Part shown: positions 42,385-51,387 of the stretch, in pieces
Position numbering within the stretch: position 1 is the stretch's first letter
How the letters are laid out: the number at the start of each line of letters is the position of its first letter
DNA from: Microbacterium indicum DSM 19969
GTDB taxonomy: Bacteria; Actinomycetota; Actinomycetes; Actinomycetales; Microbacteriaceae
Reading direction: 5' to 3'
DNA length: 64,000 bases
NCBI RefSeq assembly: GCF_000422385.1
Contig: NZ_AULR01000001.1
Span: 456,032-520,031, forward strand
Notes under the pieces: generated by a model
Told to the model about the DNA's origin: nothing
The model's database searches: none
The model's input: the letters and a program-made list of their open reading frames with translations, nothing else
Translations under genes and position numbers: made by a program

Positions 42385-43602
42385 CTACGCGGCGATGGGG
42401 GTCTTCGCGCGCTTCTCGGCGGCGAAGGCGACGAGCACGATCAGGATGCCGGCGAAGGCGAGGACGGCGCCGAGCCAGGCGGGCGACTCGTAGCCCCAGC
42501 GCGCCGCGATCACCGCTCCCCCGAGGGCCGCGCCGATGCTGTTCCCGATGTTGAGCGCCGAGTGGTTGAGGGCCGCGCCGATGACCTTGTACTCGCCCGC
42601 GACGTCCATGAGGCGCAGCTGCACCGTCGGCGACACCATCTGGCCAGCGATGCCGAAGACGAACAGCGCGCCGATGAGGGCGTAGACCCAGGGCGACAGC
42701 ATCGCGACGACGAGCGACGAGACGGAGAGGAACGCGAGGCTCGCGAGCAGGGTCCTCTTCACGCTGAGGTCGGCGAGGTGGCCGCCGATGAAGTTGCCGA
42801 CGACCATGCCGAGGCCGAGCGCGACGAGAGCGATCGGGACCATCCACTCGGGGGCGTCCGCGGATCCCGTCACGAGGCTCGAGACGTAGCTGTACACCGC
42901 GAAGAACGCGCCGAAGCCGATCGCGGCGAAGGCGATCGTGTACCAGACCTGCGGGACCCGGAAGACGCCGAGCTCGTGCGCGATCGTGCGGCCGGGCGCG
43001 CCCGGGACGTGCGGCACGAAGGCCCAGCACATGAGGGTCGAGAGCGCGAAGACGATCACGACGACGACGTAGGCGGCGCGCCACCCGAAGTGCTGGCCCA
43101 GGAAGGTGCCGGCGGGGACGCCGACGACGTTCGCGACCGTCAGGCCGGCCATGACGAAGGCGACGCCGCGGCCGCGCTTCTCGGGGCCCATGAGCTCGCT
43201 CGCGACGACGGCCGCCATCCCGAAGAACGCTCCGTGCGGGAGACCGGCGATGAAGCGCGCGGCCTCGAGGGTCGCGAAGGTCGGCGCCACGACGGTGAGG
43301 ATGTTGCCGGCGAGCAGCCCCGCGACGAGCACGACGAGCACGCGGTTGCGCGCGAAGCGTGTGGTGAACCCGGCGATCGTCGGCGCGCCGATCACGACGC
43401 CGAGCGCGTAGATGCTGATGAGGTGCCCGGCCTGCGCCGTGGCGGCCTCGGGATCCGCGGCGGCGAAGGGAAGCAGGTCCGCGCCGATGTCGGGCAGGAG
43501 CCCCATCGAGACGAACTCGGTCATGCCGATTCCGAAAGCGCCGATGGCCATGGAGAGGAGCGCCATCGTCGCCGCACCCCTCGAACGAGTCGAGGTAGTC
43601 AC
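42385..43602 (-). CDS. MFS transporter (DHA1, AraJ/YdhP-like)
   Basis: A 405-residue drug:proton antiporter-type MFS protein with twelve helices, starting ALLSMAIGAFGIGMTEFVSMGL as in AraJ and YdhP proteins, with a long first periplasmic loop (LLPFAAADPEAATAQAG). It probably exports drugs or sugars. It converges on the esterase gene and is transcribed alone. Codon use is of the core type. Confidence 0.93.
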   Translation of the reverse strand: MTTSTRSRGAATMALLSMAIGAFGIGMTEFVSMGLLPDIGADLLPFAAADPEAATAQAGHLISIYALGVVIGAPTIAGFTTRFARNRVLVVLVAGLLAGNILTVVAPTFATLEAARFIAGLPHGAFFGMAAVVASELMGPEKRGRGVAFVMAGLTVANVVGVPAGTFLGQHFGWRAAYVVVVIVFALSTLMCWAFVPHVPGAPGRTIAHELGVFRVPQVWYTIAFAAIGFGAFFAVYSYVSSLVTGSADAPEWMVPIALVALGLGMVVGNFIGGHLADLSVKRTLLASLAFLSVSSLVVAMLSPWVYALIGALFVFGIAGQMVSPTVQLRLMDVAGEYKVIGAALNHSALNIGNSIGAALGGAVIAARWGYESPAWLGAVLAFAGILIVLVAFAAEKRAKTPIAA

Positions 43603-43684
43603 CGGGATACTGTACAGGCGTCGGACTGCGCGTCGGATGAACGGCGTGTGACGGCCGCGCGCCGGGGGACGTCGACGCGGACTT

Positions 43685-43699
43685 CCTCCTGGCAGGAGG
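43685..43699 (-). terminator. Short terminator hairpin after the island LacI gene
   Basis: A 7-bp perfect inverted repeat with a 1-nt centre, 3 bp after the LacI stop. It is GC-rich and lacks a T tract. Confidence 0.4.
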
Positions 43700-43702
43700 C
43701 CC

Positions 43703-44701
43703 TTACGCGGACTCGCGTTCGACGACCCGGAAGTCCCCGAGCTCCTGACGCAGGGGAAGCGACGGATCCTCGATCCGCTCGACGAGCATCTCGACAGCGC
43801 GCCGGGCGATCCATGCGCGGCCCGGATCGATCGTCGTCAACGCCGGGGTCGAGTAGGCGGCCTCATCCACATCGTCGAAGCCCATGACGCTCACGTCATC
43901 CGGCACACGCACCCCGGCTTCCTGCAACCCGCGAATCGCCCCGAAGGCCAGCGTGTCGTTCAGCGCGAAGATCGCGTCGAACGCAGCGCCTCGCCGAAGC
44001 AGCTCACGCGTCGCGTTGAGGCCGTCCACGCGGTGCCAGTCCCCCGCGGGGATCACAAGCAGTTCATCGAACGGGATGCCGCCCGCTTCCAGCGCCTGTC
44101 GATACCCGCGCAGCCGGTGCGCCGCGGTGCCGGTCTCGTCGCCTTCGTGCGCCCCGACGAGAGCGACCCGCGAACGCCCGGAACGCAGCAGGTGCTCCGT
44201 CGCCGCGGCCGCGGCTTCGACGTTCTTCATCGTGACGAAGTCGCTCGGGCCGTTGATGATCCGTTCGCCGAGCAGGATCAGCGGATAGTCGACGTCGAGT
44301 TCGGCCGCGTCATCCTCGACCATCTCGAGAGGGCTGAAGATCACCCCGTCGGTCGCCTGCAGACGAGGGGTGCGCAGGAGCGCGATCTCTCGCTCGCGCG
44401 AACCACCCGTCTGCTCGATCTGGACGGCGAGCCCGACCTCGTCCGCTGCGGCGACGATCGCGCCCGCGAGCTCGGCGAAGTACGCCAAAGCGAGATCGGG
44501 GAGCGCGAGCGCGATGACGCCCGTGCGCCCGGAGCGCAGGTTGCGGGCGGTCTGGTTCGGCGTGTAGCCCAGCTCAGCGATCGCCCGCTCGACGCGTTCC
44601 TTGGTCTCGGGTCGGATATAGGGATAGCCGTTGACGACGTTCGACACCGTCTTGATCGACACCTGCGCGGCCGCGGCCACGTCCTTCAGCTTCGCGGCCA
44701 T
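43703..44701 (-). CDS. LacI family regulator of the sugar island
   Basis: A 332-residue LacI/GalR repressor: HTH LKDVAAAAQVSIKTVSNVVNG, hinge NQTARNLRSGRTGV and an effector domain with VMGFDDVDEAAYSTPALTTID. The start was set at ATG 44701; a longer frame from 44728 lacks support. It closes an operon-like run with the GH1-like enzyme and ABC transporter genes. Three TACAACGTTGTA-like sites between the binding-protein and sialidase-like genes are its likely operators. The recognition helix IKTVSNVV is of the common LacI type. Confidence 0.93.
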   Translation of the reverse strand: MAAKLKDVAAAAQVSIKTVSNVVNGYPYIRPETKERVERAIAELGYTPNQTARNLRSGRTGVIALALPDLALAYFAELAGAIVAAADEVGLAVQIEQTGGSREREIALLRTPRLQATDGVIFSPLEMVEDDAAELDVDYPLILLGERIINGPSDFVTMKNVEAAAAATEHLLRSGRSRVALVGAHEGDETGTAAHRLRGYRQALEAGGIPFDELLVIPAGDWHRVDGLNATRELLRRGAAFDAIFALNDTLAFGAIRGLQEAGVRVPDDVSVMGFDDVDEAAYSTPALTTIDPGRAWIARRAVEMLVERIEDPSLPLRQELGDFRVVERESA

Positions 44702-44738
44702 GTCATCCCTCCCCCGCGGATCGCGCATTCGAGCACCG

Positions 44739-46040
44739 TCAACCTATCCCAAGGCGACTCATCGCCCGGTCAGCCGTCGCGCTCGAACCTTCGGCGAGCG
44801 AGCGGAAGAGGCCGACGAGCGGGGTGGGCTTTCGGCTCAGGCCCTCGGCCGACTCCACGAGGGACCACAGCCCCATCGGCAGCAGATGATCCGAGCGCGG
44901 CCCCGTCGCGTGACGGTACGTCCACTCGTACATGTCGAACACGGGCCACCAGGTGTACCCGACGACATCGACGCCGTCCGCGCGCAGCGTTTGGATGTGC
45001 GCGACGGAATCCCGCATCCACTCCGCTCGCTCCGCGACGCTCGCCGTCACGCTGGTCTCGGTCAGCATGACCGGAGCGCCGAACCTCGCGGACGCCGTCC
45101 GCAGCAGCTCCTCGAGGCCGACGAGGCCGTCGTCACGGGCCGGGCGCGGATCGCGGAAGCCTCCGGCATGCACGATGCCGCTTTCGAACACCTCGGTCGA
45201 GACACGCGGGTAGTAGTTGACGCCCATGACCGTCGGCTGGACTGTGTTGTCCCGGAACCACGACAGGTCCGTGTCCGACCACCCTGTCCGCGTCAGGAAG
45301 GCGTGCAGCGGGTGCTCGTGATCGACCTTGCCCGTCACGAGATCCTCGACGAGGAAGACCTGCTCGCTCATGCGCGCTGCCGTCTCGCGGTGCTCCGGCG
45401 CGTCGACATCTCCAACGAATCGCATACCCGCGTCGACGTGGACGAAGGTTCCGCCGCCCGGCAGCACGCTTGCCATTCCCTGCTGCGCCTGCACGAATCC
45501 CCGCGCCAGCTGCCTGACGATCTGCGAGAGCCCCCGCTCGCCGGACAGATACGGCGGCCAATACGCGTACTCACCGGCGAACAGCGCGTGGATCATCGGC
45601 TCGTTCACGGGTGTGTAGTCGGTGACCCCGAGCGGCGCGTAGCGCTCCGCGACCGCGACCGAGTACTCGGCGACGCGATCCGGGTAATCGGGGTTCGCGA
45701 ACTGATCCTCGAGCCAGAGAGGCGTGCCGTAGTGGAGGAGGTCCACGATCGGACGCAGACCGATCTCCGCGAATCGCTCCATGACGCGGTCGAGCCAGCC
45801 CCACGCGAATCGGCCGGCCTCAGGCTGGATGCGGTGCCACGGCACGCCCCATCGCAGCAGTTCCGCGCCGGCGAAGCGCGCGCGGTCGAGGTCGTCCCTC
45901 CACTGGTCGTAGTGCTCGGTCAGCGCGTACTCGTCGATCGCGCGCTCGCCGGGTGAGGTCTGCGGGACGAAGGTGTCCTCGATCCCGAGCGCGAAGTGGA
46001 GGCGCCCGTCGCGGTGCCAGTCGCGGTCAGCTGTCGTCAT
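44739..46040 (-). CDS. GH1-like family 1 glycosylhydrolase
   Basis: A 433-residue TIM-barrel glycosidase with the family 1 features LRWGVPWHRIQPEAGRFAW, catalytic acid/base Glu147 in TPVNEP and nucleophile Glu328 in MLTETSV. The usual nucleophile motif is TENG, so it is divergent and the substrate is not predictable. No signal peptide: it should act inside the cell on oligosaccharides brought in by the neighbouring ABC transporter. It overlaps the permease gene stop by 4 bp. Confidence 0.85.
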   Translation of the reverse strand: MTTADRDWHRDGRLHFALGIEDTFVPQTSPGERAIDEYALTEHYDQWRDDLDRARFAGAELLRWGVPWHRIQPEAGRFAWGWLDRVMERFAEIGLRPIVDLLHYGTPLWLEDQFANPDYPDRVAEYSVAVAERYAPLGVTDYTPVNEPMIHALFAGEYAYWPPYLSGERGLSQIVRQLARGFVQAQQGMASVLPGGGTFVHVDAGMRFVGDVDAPEHRETAARMSEQVFLVEDLVTGKVDHEHPLHAFLTRTGWSDTDLSWFRDNTVQPTVMGVNYYPRVSTEVFESGIVHAGGFRDPRPARDDGLVGLEELLRTASARFGAPVMLTETSVTASVAERAEWMRDSVAHIQTLRADGVDVVGYTWWPVFDMYEWTYRHATGPRSDHLLPMGLWSLVESAEGLSRKPTPLVGLFRSLAEGSSATADRAMSRLGIG

Positions 46041-46882
46041 TTCATTCCCGTCGATGCGATGCTCTCGATGAACCGCCGCTGCACGAGCATGAACGCGATG
46101 ACCAGCGGGGCGATCGCAATGAGCGAGCCCGCCATCATGACGCCGTGCGGGATGATGCCGCCCGGTCCGGTGAGAAGAGTGAGACCCGTCGTGATCGTCC
46201 CCATGTCCTGCGACGTGGTGATGACGAGCGGCCAGAGCAGGTCGTTCCAGTTGTTGATGAAGTTGTAGACGGCGAGCGTCAGCAGCGCGGGTACGGCATT
46301 CGGCAGGACGACCGAACGGAAGATCCGGAACTCACTCGCGCCGTCGATCCGCGCTGCCGAGTCCACGTCGCGAGGCAACGCGAGGAAGAACTGCCTGAGG
46401 AAGAAGATCCCGAAGGCGTCCGCCGCACGCGGCGCGATCATGCCGGCGAAGGAGTTGACCCAGCCGAGGTCGCTGAGGATCTGGTAGACGGGAACGAGCG
46501 TCGCCTGGAACGGGATCATCAGGCTCGCGATGATCACGAGGAGAAGGACCTTGCGCCCCGTGAAGTCGATCCGGGCGAGGGCGTATGCCGCCATCGAATC
46601 GAACGCAACCGAGAACAGCGTGACTCCTCCGGCGAACACGAAGCTGTTCAGGATGAGCCGCGCGAGCGGCAGCTCGGTGAAGATCCGCGCCACGTTGTCG
46701 AGGGTCCATTCATGGGGCCAGAGCGTCGGCGGATACGCGTTGATCTCCGCCGTCGGTTTGAACGCCGTGAGCACGATGATCACGATCGGCAGGAGGACGA
46801 ACGCCGTCACGACGATCAGCACGACGAATGTCGCGATCGTCCCGGCCGACGGCCGGCGCCCGGTCGCGAGTGCGGTGGTCAT
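46037..46882 (-). CDS. Carbohydrate ABC transporter permease (MalG type)
   Basis: A 281-residue inner-membrane permease with six predicted helices. The EAA loop is VDSAARIDGASEFRIFRSVVLPNAVPAL, typical of MalG-type sugar permeases. It forms the channel with the MalF-type protein at 46879. There is no ATPase gene in the island, so a shared MsiK-like ATPase from elsewhere is expected, as in many actinobacteria. ATGA overlaps occur at both ends. Confidence 0.94.
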   Translation of the reverse strand: MTTALATGRRPSAGTIATFVVLIVVTAFVLLPIVIIVLTAFKPTAEINAYPPTLWPHEWTLDNVARIFTELPLARLILNSFVFAGGVTLFSVAFDSMAAYALARIDFTGRKVLLLVIIASLMIPFQATLVPVYQILSDLGWVNSFAGMIAPRAADAFGIFFLRQFFLALPRDVDSAARIDGASEFRIFRSVVLPNAVPALLTLAVYNFINNWNDLLWPLVITTSQDMGTITTGLTLLTGPGGIIPHGVMMAGSLIAIAPLVIAFMLVQRRFIESIASTGMK

Positions 46883-47853
46883 GTGAGGTCCTCTTCCTTC
46901 CTGCCTAAGAAGACGAACTGGATCACGCTGATGATGAGCGTGGCGATCAGGAGCACATACGACAGCGCCGACGCGAACCCGAGTTCGAGCTTTCCGAAGC
47001 CGGCCGTGTAGATCTCCATGACGACCGTCTCGGTGCTGCCGTAAGGCCCGCCGCCTGTCATGACGTAGATCTGATCGAATGCCTGCAGTGCGGCGATCAT
47101 CGCGAAGATCACGACGAAGGCGAACGTGTTCGACAGCATGGGAACGGTGATGTGCCGCAACCGGGACCACGGGCCCGCGCCGTCCATGCGAGCCGCCTCA
47201 TACAGCGAGGCGGGGATGTCCTGAAGCCCCGCGAGGAAGACGACGAAGTAGAAGCCGAAGTTCTTCCAGACCGCCACGAGTGCGACGACCGGCATCGCGA
47301 GAACCGGATCCTGGAGGACGTTTCCGATCCGGATCCCGAAGGTCGACAGCCAATAGTTGACGAGACCGACCTGCGGATCGAGCAGGTAGCTCCACGCGAA
47401 TGCCGCGACCGCCAGGGACACGACGAACGGGATGAATAGCGCGGTGCGGAAGAAGCCGCGCAGCGGCAGGTCCGGGCGGTTCACGAGCAGCGCGAGCGCG
47501 AGCGCCGCGACGACGGCCGTCGGGGCGAACAGCACCGTGTACCAGACCGTATTGACCATCGCCGAGCGGATGTCCGGATCGGCGAACACTCGCACGTAGT
47601 TCTCGAGGCCGACCCATTCCGGGGTGCCGAAGCCCGAGGCGTCGGTGAAGGAGGTGAACAGGGCCTGGATCATCGGCCACGCACTGAAGATGCCGAGGAC
47701 GACGAGTGCGGGAGCCAGGAAGCCGAGCGCGATCAGCGTCCTGCGCCGAGCCCCGCCGCTCCGCCTCCCGCCCAACGGCGCGGCGGGCTTGTACGGACGT
47801 CGCGCCGCCGGCGCGGAGCCGACCACCGAAGGCCGCTCAATCACTGACTGCAT
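46879..47853 (-). CDS. Carbohydrate ABC transporter permease (MalF type)
   Basis: A 324-residue membrane protein with a basic cytoplasmic N-terminus and six helices. The EAA loop is PASLYEAARMDGAGPWSRLRHITVPML. It pairs with the MalG-type permease at 46037. The start overlaps the end of the binding-protein gene by 17 bp. Confidence 0.94.
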   Translation of the reverse strand: MQSVIERPSVVGSAPAARRPYKPAAPLGGRRSGGARRRTLIALGFLAPALVVLGIFSAWPMIQALFTSFTDASGFGTPEWVGLENYVRVFADPDIRSAMVNTVWYTVLFAPTAVVAALALALLVNRPDLPLRGFFRTALFIPFVVSLAVAAFAWSYLLDPQVGLVNYWLSTFGIRIGNVLQDPVLAMPVVALVAVWKNFGFYFVVFLAGLQDIPASLYEAARMDGAGPWSRLRHITVPMLSNTFAFVVIFAMIAALQAFDQIYVMTGGGPYGSTETVVMEIYTAGFGKLELGFASALSYVLLIATLIISVIQFVFLGRKEEDLT

Positions 47854-49093
47854 CTGCGACGCTCTCCTGTGCTTCCGCGAGAAGATCTGCGATGTCGCCG
47901 CCGGACAGCGTCTTCTGCGTCACGACATCGACGGCATCGAGCACATCGACGCTGTTCACGACTCCGGGAAGCAGCGGGTGGGCGATGTCGGTCTGCTCGG
48001 TCAGCGCCGCGACGACCGGGTTCTCGGAGACGGCGGACGGGTCGATGTCGGTGCGGAGCGGCGGCCATCCCGACCCGAGCGACCACTCGATCGACACGTC
48101 CTCGGAATAGAAGTAGTCGAAGAACGTCTGCGCGGCCTCCTGCTGCGCGTTGCTGGCATTCTCGGTGACCGCGAGCGAGAGACCGATCGCGGACGCCGCT
48201 TGTTCCGCCGGCCCCGCCGGGACCGGCGCGATGCCATAGTCGATGCCGTTCTCTTCGGAGATCGTCGCGAGCCACGGTCCGCCCACGACCATCGAGGCCT
48301 GCTGTCCGCTGTAGTACCCGTCGGCGTCGACACCGCTGACGCCCGTCGGCGAGATCTGGTCGCCGACGATCGCGTCGCGCCAGTACTGCAGCGTCTCGGC
48401 GTTCTCCGGCGAGTCGATCACGGCTTCGCCATCGTCGATGACGTCGCCGCCGTTTCCGTAGAGCAGGGCTTCCCAGATCCCGGCCGCGGCATGGTCGGGC
48501 AGCACCAGCCCGTATCGTTCGGGCGTTCCGTCGCCGTTCTCGTCGACGGTGAGCTTCTCGGCGTCTTCGACCCACTCGTCCCACGTCGCAGGCGGCTCTT
48601 CGATCCCAGCCTCAGCGAAGTGGGCCTTGTTGTAGAACATCGCCTGGGGCACGAAGCCGATCGGCACGCCGTAGTGCGTGCCGTCGACGACGCCCATCTC
48701 CACCGCGCCATCGCTGAAGCTCGAGGCGACATCGCTGCCGTCGTAGAACGAATCGAGAGGCACAAGCGCGCCTTTGTCGGCGTACACGGGAAGGTTCTCG
48801 GCCTGCACCGCGAGAAGCTGAGGGCCGTCGCCTGCGGCCAGCGCCGGCAGCAGCGCGTCGTTGAGGCTGTCCCACGTGCGGACTTCCGTCGTGACGTGGA
48901 CGTCGCCCTGACTCGCGTTGAACTCGTCGACGATGTCCTGCAGAACGTCGCCGTCGGCCTCGGTGTACCCGTGCCAGAAGGTGAGTTCGACCGCACCATC
49001 GGCCGTCGTGTCAGACGATGATGCGGAGCAGCCGACGAGGGCGGCTGTGACGGCGAGGGCTCCGATGCCCAGCGCCAGACGAGGGTGAGACAT
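47837..49093 (-). CDS. Extracellular sugar-binding lipoprotein of ABC transporter
   Basis: A 418-residue family-1 solute-binding protein. The lipobox ALVGC gives Cys22 as lipid anchor, then a short Ser-rich linker and the fold start VELTFWHGYTEADGDVLQDIV. It probably binds an oligosaccharide. The start was set at ATG 49093; an extended frame to 49186 runs through operator sequence and is rejected. It is the first gene of the transporter operon, divergent from the sialidase-like gene. Confidence 0.94.
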   Translation of the reverse strand: MSHPRLALGIGALAVTAALVGCSASSSDTTADGAVELTFWHGYTEADGDVLQDIVDEFNASQGDVHVTTEVRTWDSLNDALLPALAAGDGPQLLAVQAENLPVYADKGALVPLDSFYDGSDVASSFSDGAVEMGVVDGTHYGVPIGFVPQAMFYNKAHFAEAGIEEPPATWDEWVEDAEKLTVDENGDGTPERYGLVLPDHAAAGIWEALLYGNGGDVIDDGEAVIDSPENAETLQYWRDAIVGDQISPTGVSGVDADGYYSGQQASMVVGGPWLATISEENGIDYGIAPVPAGPAEQAASAIGLSLAVTENASNAQQEAAQTFFDYFYSEDVSIEWSLGSGWPPLRTDIDPSAVSENPVVAALTEQTDIAHPLLPGVVNSVDVLDAVDVVTQKTLSGGDIADLLAEAQESVADAVSD

Positions 49094-49158
49094 AAGGGTT
49101 CCAATCGTGAGTGCGGACGACTCTGTCCGTGGCCGCGCGCTCTCGGCACCGCCACTTT

Positions 49159-49170
49159 TACAACGTTGTA
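49159..49170. promoter_or_regulatory. LacI-type operator 1 (TACAACGTTGTA)
   Basis: A perfect 12-bp palindrome, 66 bp upstream of the binding-protein start. Confidence 0.8.
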
Positions 49171-49193
49171 CGAACCTCAGGATCACCGAGTTC

Positions 49194-49205
49194 TACAACG
49201 TTGTC
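49194..49205. promoter_or_regulatory. LacI-type operator 2 (TACAACGTTGTC)
   Basis: The same site with one change, 35 bp from operator 1. Confidence 0.75.
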
Positions 49206-49283
49206 AAGATCCGATCTCCACCTCCTCAGTCAGCCTTGACCGCCCGCCGCTTCGCCGCTACCTTGGCGATCGCCCACTCGCTC

Positions 49284-49295
49284 TACAACGATGTA
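49284..49295. promoter_or_regulatory. LacI-type operator 3 (TACAACGATGTA)
   Basis: The same site with one change, 10 bp before the sialidase-like start and just upstream of its AAAGG ribosome binding site, so bound repressor would block transcription or initiation. Confidence 0.75.
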
Positions 49296-49305
49296 AAGGA
49301 TGGCC

Positions 49306-50982
49306 ATGCAACACGATCACTCAGCTCGCCGATCGCGAGCCACACGCCGCTTCGCGGCGTTCGCTGTCGTCACGGCTGCGGCAGCGGCGGCACTCGTCGG
49401 CGGCACATCCGCCGACGCCGTCACGTCGGGCAACGGCGCTCTCGTCTACTCGCCAGCGGCCGGCAGCTCATTCAACCCGGAGGGCGGAGCGCCCGCCGGA
49501 ACCACCTACGCGAAGATCGCGATCCTCAAAGCGAACGGCTCGTCGAACGGAACCCAGCTGGTGACATTCGACCAGCTCGTGCTGCAAGACGGAGTCCAGG
49601 TCTACCCCATCTACCGAAGCACCGACGACGGCACATCGTGGGCTCACCTGACCGACATCGTTCCGAGCGATGACTTCCCGAACTTCACGCGGACAGCACA
49701 GCCGACGCTCTTCGAGGTTCCCGAGAACACCGGCGGCCTCGAGGCGGGCACCCTGCTGCTCGGCGGGATGATCATGCCCGAGGACCGATCGATCAGTCGG
49801 CTGGTCGTATACAGCAGCACCGACCAGGGCCAGAACTGGGATCTCCTGAGCGTCATCGACGAGGGCGGCCCTGCCATCTACGACCCCAGCTCGAGCTCCA
49901 CGACCACTACAGTTTGGGAGCCCTCGTTCGCTGTCGATGCAGAGGGTGGGCTCGTCGCCTATTTCTCGGACGAGCGCCAGAAGGACGACGGCGTCCTTCA
50001 GGCCGTGTCATATCGCCGGTCCGTCGACGGCGGTCAGACCTGGGGCCCGCTGGTCAACGTCAGCGCTCCCGTCAATCAAGCCGACCGCCCCGGGATGATC
50101 ACAGTCACGGAGCTCCCGGACGGGACATACCTCGCGACCTACGAGGTCGTCAATCTGCCGACGGCATCCGCCAACGCCGCGCCGGTGTATTTCAAGACCT
50201 CGCCTGATGGGCTCGACTGGGGCGACGAGACGAGCATCGGAACTCCGATCCAACTCGAGAACGGTCGCGGGCTCGGATCCTCGCCATACGTCACGTGGTC
50301 GCCGTCCGGAGGCCCGAACGGCACGGTGGTCGTAGCGTCGATGTGGTCGCTCGACGGGAACCAGGTGATCGACGGCGGCCAGAACTTCTATGTCAATCAC
50401 AACCTCGGCCAGGGCACATGGGAGACATTGCCCATGCCTGTGACGTTCGACGCCACCGACACACAGGGCGGGAACTTCAGCGGTTTCGCGCAGGGCCTCG
50501 CGACGAGCGTCGACGGATCCACGCTCTATCAGGCCGTGAACGTCGAGAACCTCACGACCGAGCTGAACGACATCCGCGTGGGTTCGCTCGCGCTCGATGC
50601 CGACCAGTTCGAGGCCGAGGAGGCTGCGCTGAACGACGTAGCGCTTGTCTCACACGTGCAGGCGTCGAACGGCTCGAAGGTCGGCAACATCAATGACCCG
50701 TCGAGCTTCGTCGAGTTCGAAATCGACGTCGCGTCGGCTGGCACTCATACGGTGTACGCGCGATACGCGAACGGATATGGAACGACCGCGACACATCAAA
50801 TCCAAGTGAACGGCGCGAGTGCGGGATCGATCTCCTACCCCGCGACCGCGGACTGGGGCAGATACCAGTGGTCCGAGATCGACGTCGACCTCGAAGCCGG
50901 TGCGAACACCATCCGATTCGGAAAGGGCGTCGACTTCGCTGAGCTCGACGCGATCCGCGTCTCCCCGGCGGCCGCCGACTGA
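49306..50982 (+). CDS. Secreted sialidase-fold glycoside hydrolase with C-terminal CBM
   Basis: A 558-residue secreted protein. A basic start with RR and a long Ala-rich helix is the signal peptide (cleavage near ADA-VTS). Residues about 40-425 form a six-bladed propeller with Asp-box repeats STDDGTSW (105-112), STDQGQNW (171-178) and SVDGGQTW (239-246). Residues about 435-555 are a CBM35/CBM6-like module (GTHTVYARYANGYGTT). It could be an exo-sialidase or a GH93-type exo-arabinanase; the substrate cannot be decided. The ATG at 49306 has AAAGG 6 nt before it and is preferred to ATG 49300. Confidence 0.83.
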   Translation: MQHDHSARRSRATRRFAAFAVVTAAAAAALVGGTSADAVTSGNGALVYSPAAGSSFNPEGGAPAGTTYAKIAILKANGSSNGTQLVTFDQLVLQDGVQVYPIYRSTDDGTSWAHLTDIVPSDDFPNFTRTAQPTLFEVPENTGGLEAGTLLLGGMIMPEDRSISRLVVYSSTDQGQNWDLLSVIDEGGPAIYDPSSSSTTTTVWEPSFAVDAEGGLVAYFSDERQKDDGVLQAVSYRRSVDGGQTWGPLVNVSAPVNQADRPGMITVTELPDGTYLATYEVVNLPTASANAAPVYFKTSPDGLDWGDETSIGTPIQLENGRGLGSSPYVTWSPSGGPNGTVVVASMWSLDGNQVIDGGQNFYVNHNLGQGTWETLPMPVTFDATDTQGGNFSGFAQGLATSVDGSTLYQAVNVENLTTELNDIRVGSLALDADQFEAEEAALNDVALVSHVQASNGSKVGNINDPSSFVEFEIDVASAGTHTVYARYANGYGTTATHQIQVNGASAGSISYPATADWGRYQWSEIDVDLEAGANTIRFGKGVDFAELDAIRVSPAAAD

Positions 50983-51011
50983 CACCCTGACAGGGCGGGG
51001 CCGAAGACAGC

Positions 51012-51060
51012 GGGCCGCTCCCATCGACGCGCCACTGGCCCGTGTCGAGGGGAGCGGCCC
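51012..51060 (+). terminator. Terminator hairpin after the sialidase-like gene
   Basis: A 17-bp inverted repeat with one mismatch (51012-51028 and 51044-51060) between two converging genes. Confidence 0.75.
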
Positions 51061-51075
51061 CGGTCGATGAAACCC

Positions 51076-51387
51076 CTATGACAGCTCGTCGACGGCCTTC
51101 TCGAGCCGCTCGAGCTTGCCGTCGATCTCGCCCTCGTAGCCCGGCCGGATGTCGGCCTTGAGCACGAGCGAGACGCGGGATCCGAACGGCATGACGGCCT
51201 CGGTCGCCGCCTTGACGACGCCCATCACGGTGTCCCAGTCGGGTCCCTCGATCTCGGTGAACATGCTCGTCGTGCGGTTGGGCAGGCCCGAGGCGCGGAT
51301 CACGGCGACGGCCGCGGCGACGGCGTCGTGGACGGATCCGTCATCATTCCCGTTTCCGGAGGGGGCGACGGAGAAGGCGACGAGCAT
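51076..51387 (-). CDS. Thiamine-binding/MTH1187-YkoF family protein
   Basis: A 103-residue ferredoxin-like protein starting MLVAFSVAPSGN and containing TSMFTEIEGPDWDTVMGVVKAA, the pattern of the MTH1187/YqgV family of thiamine-binding proteins. It is cytoplasmic and probably multimeric. The true function is uncertain. It is the last gene of a minus-strand operon, its start sharing TGATG with the stop of the membrane protein gene. Confidence 0.85.
   Translation of the reverse strand: MLVAFSVAPSGNGNDDGSVHDAVAAAVAVIRASGLPNRTTSMFTEIEGPDWDTVMGVVKAATEAVMPFGSRVSLVLKADIRPGYEGEIDGKLERLEKAVDELS

Noticed and set aside
49094..49186. Extended N-terminus of the sugar-binding lipoprotein
   Set aside because: It reads through operator 1 and would bury the signal peptide and lipobox.
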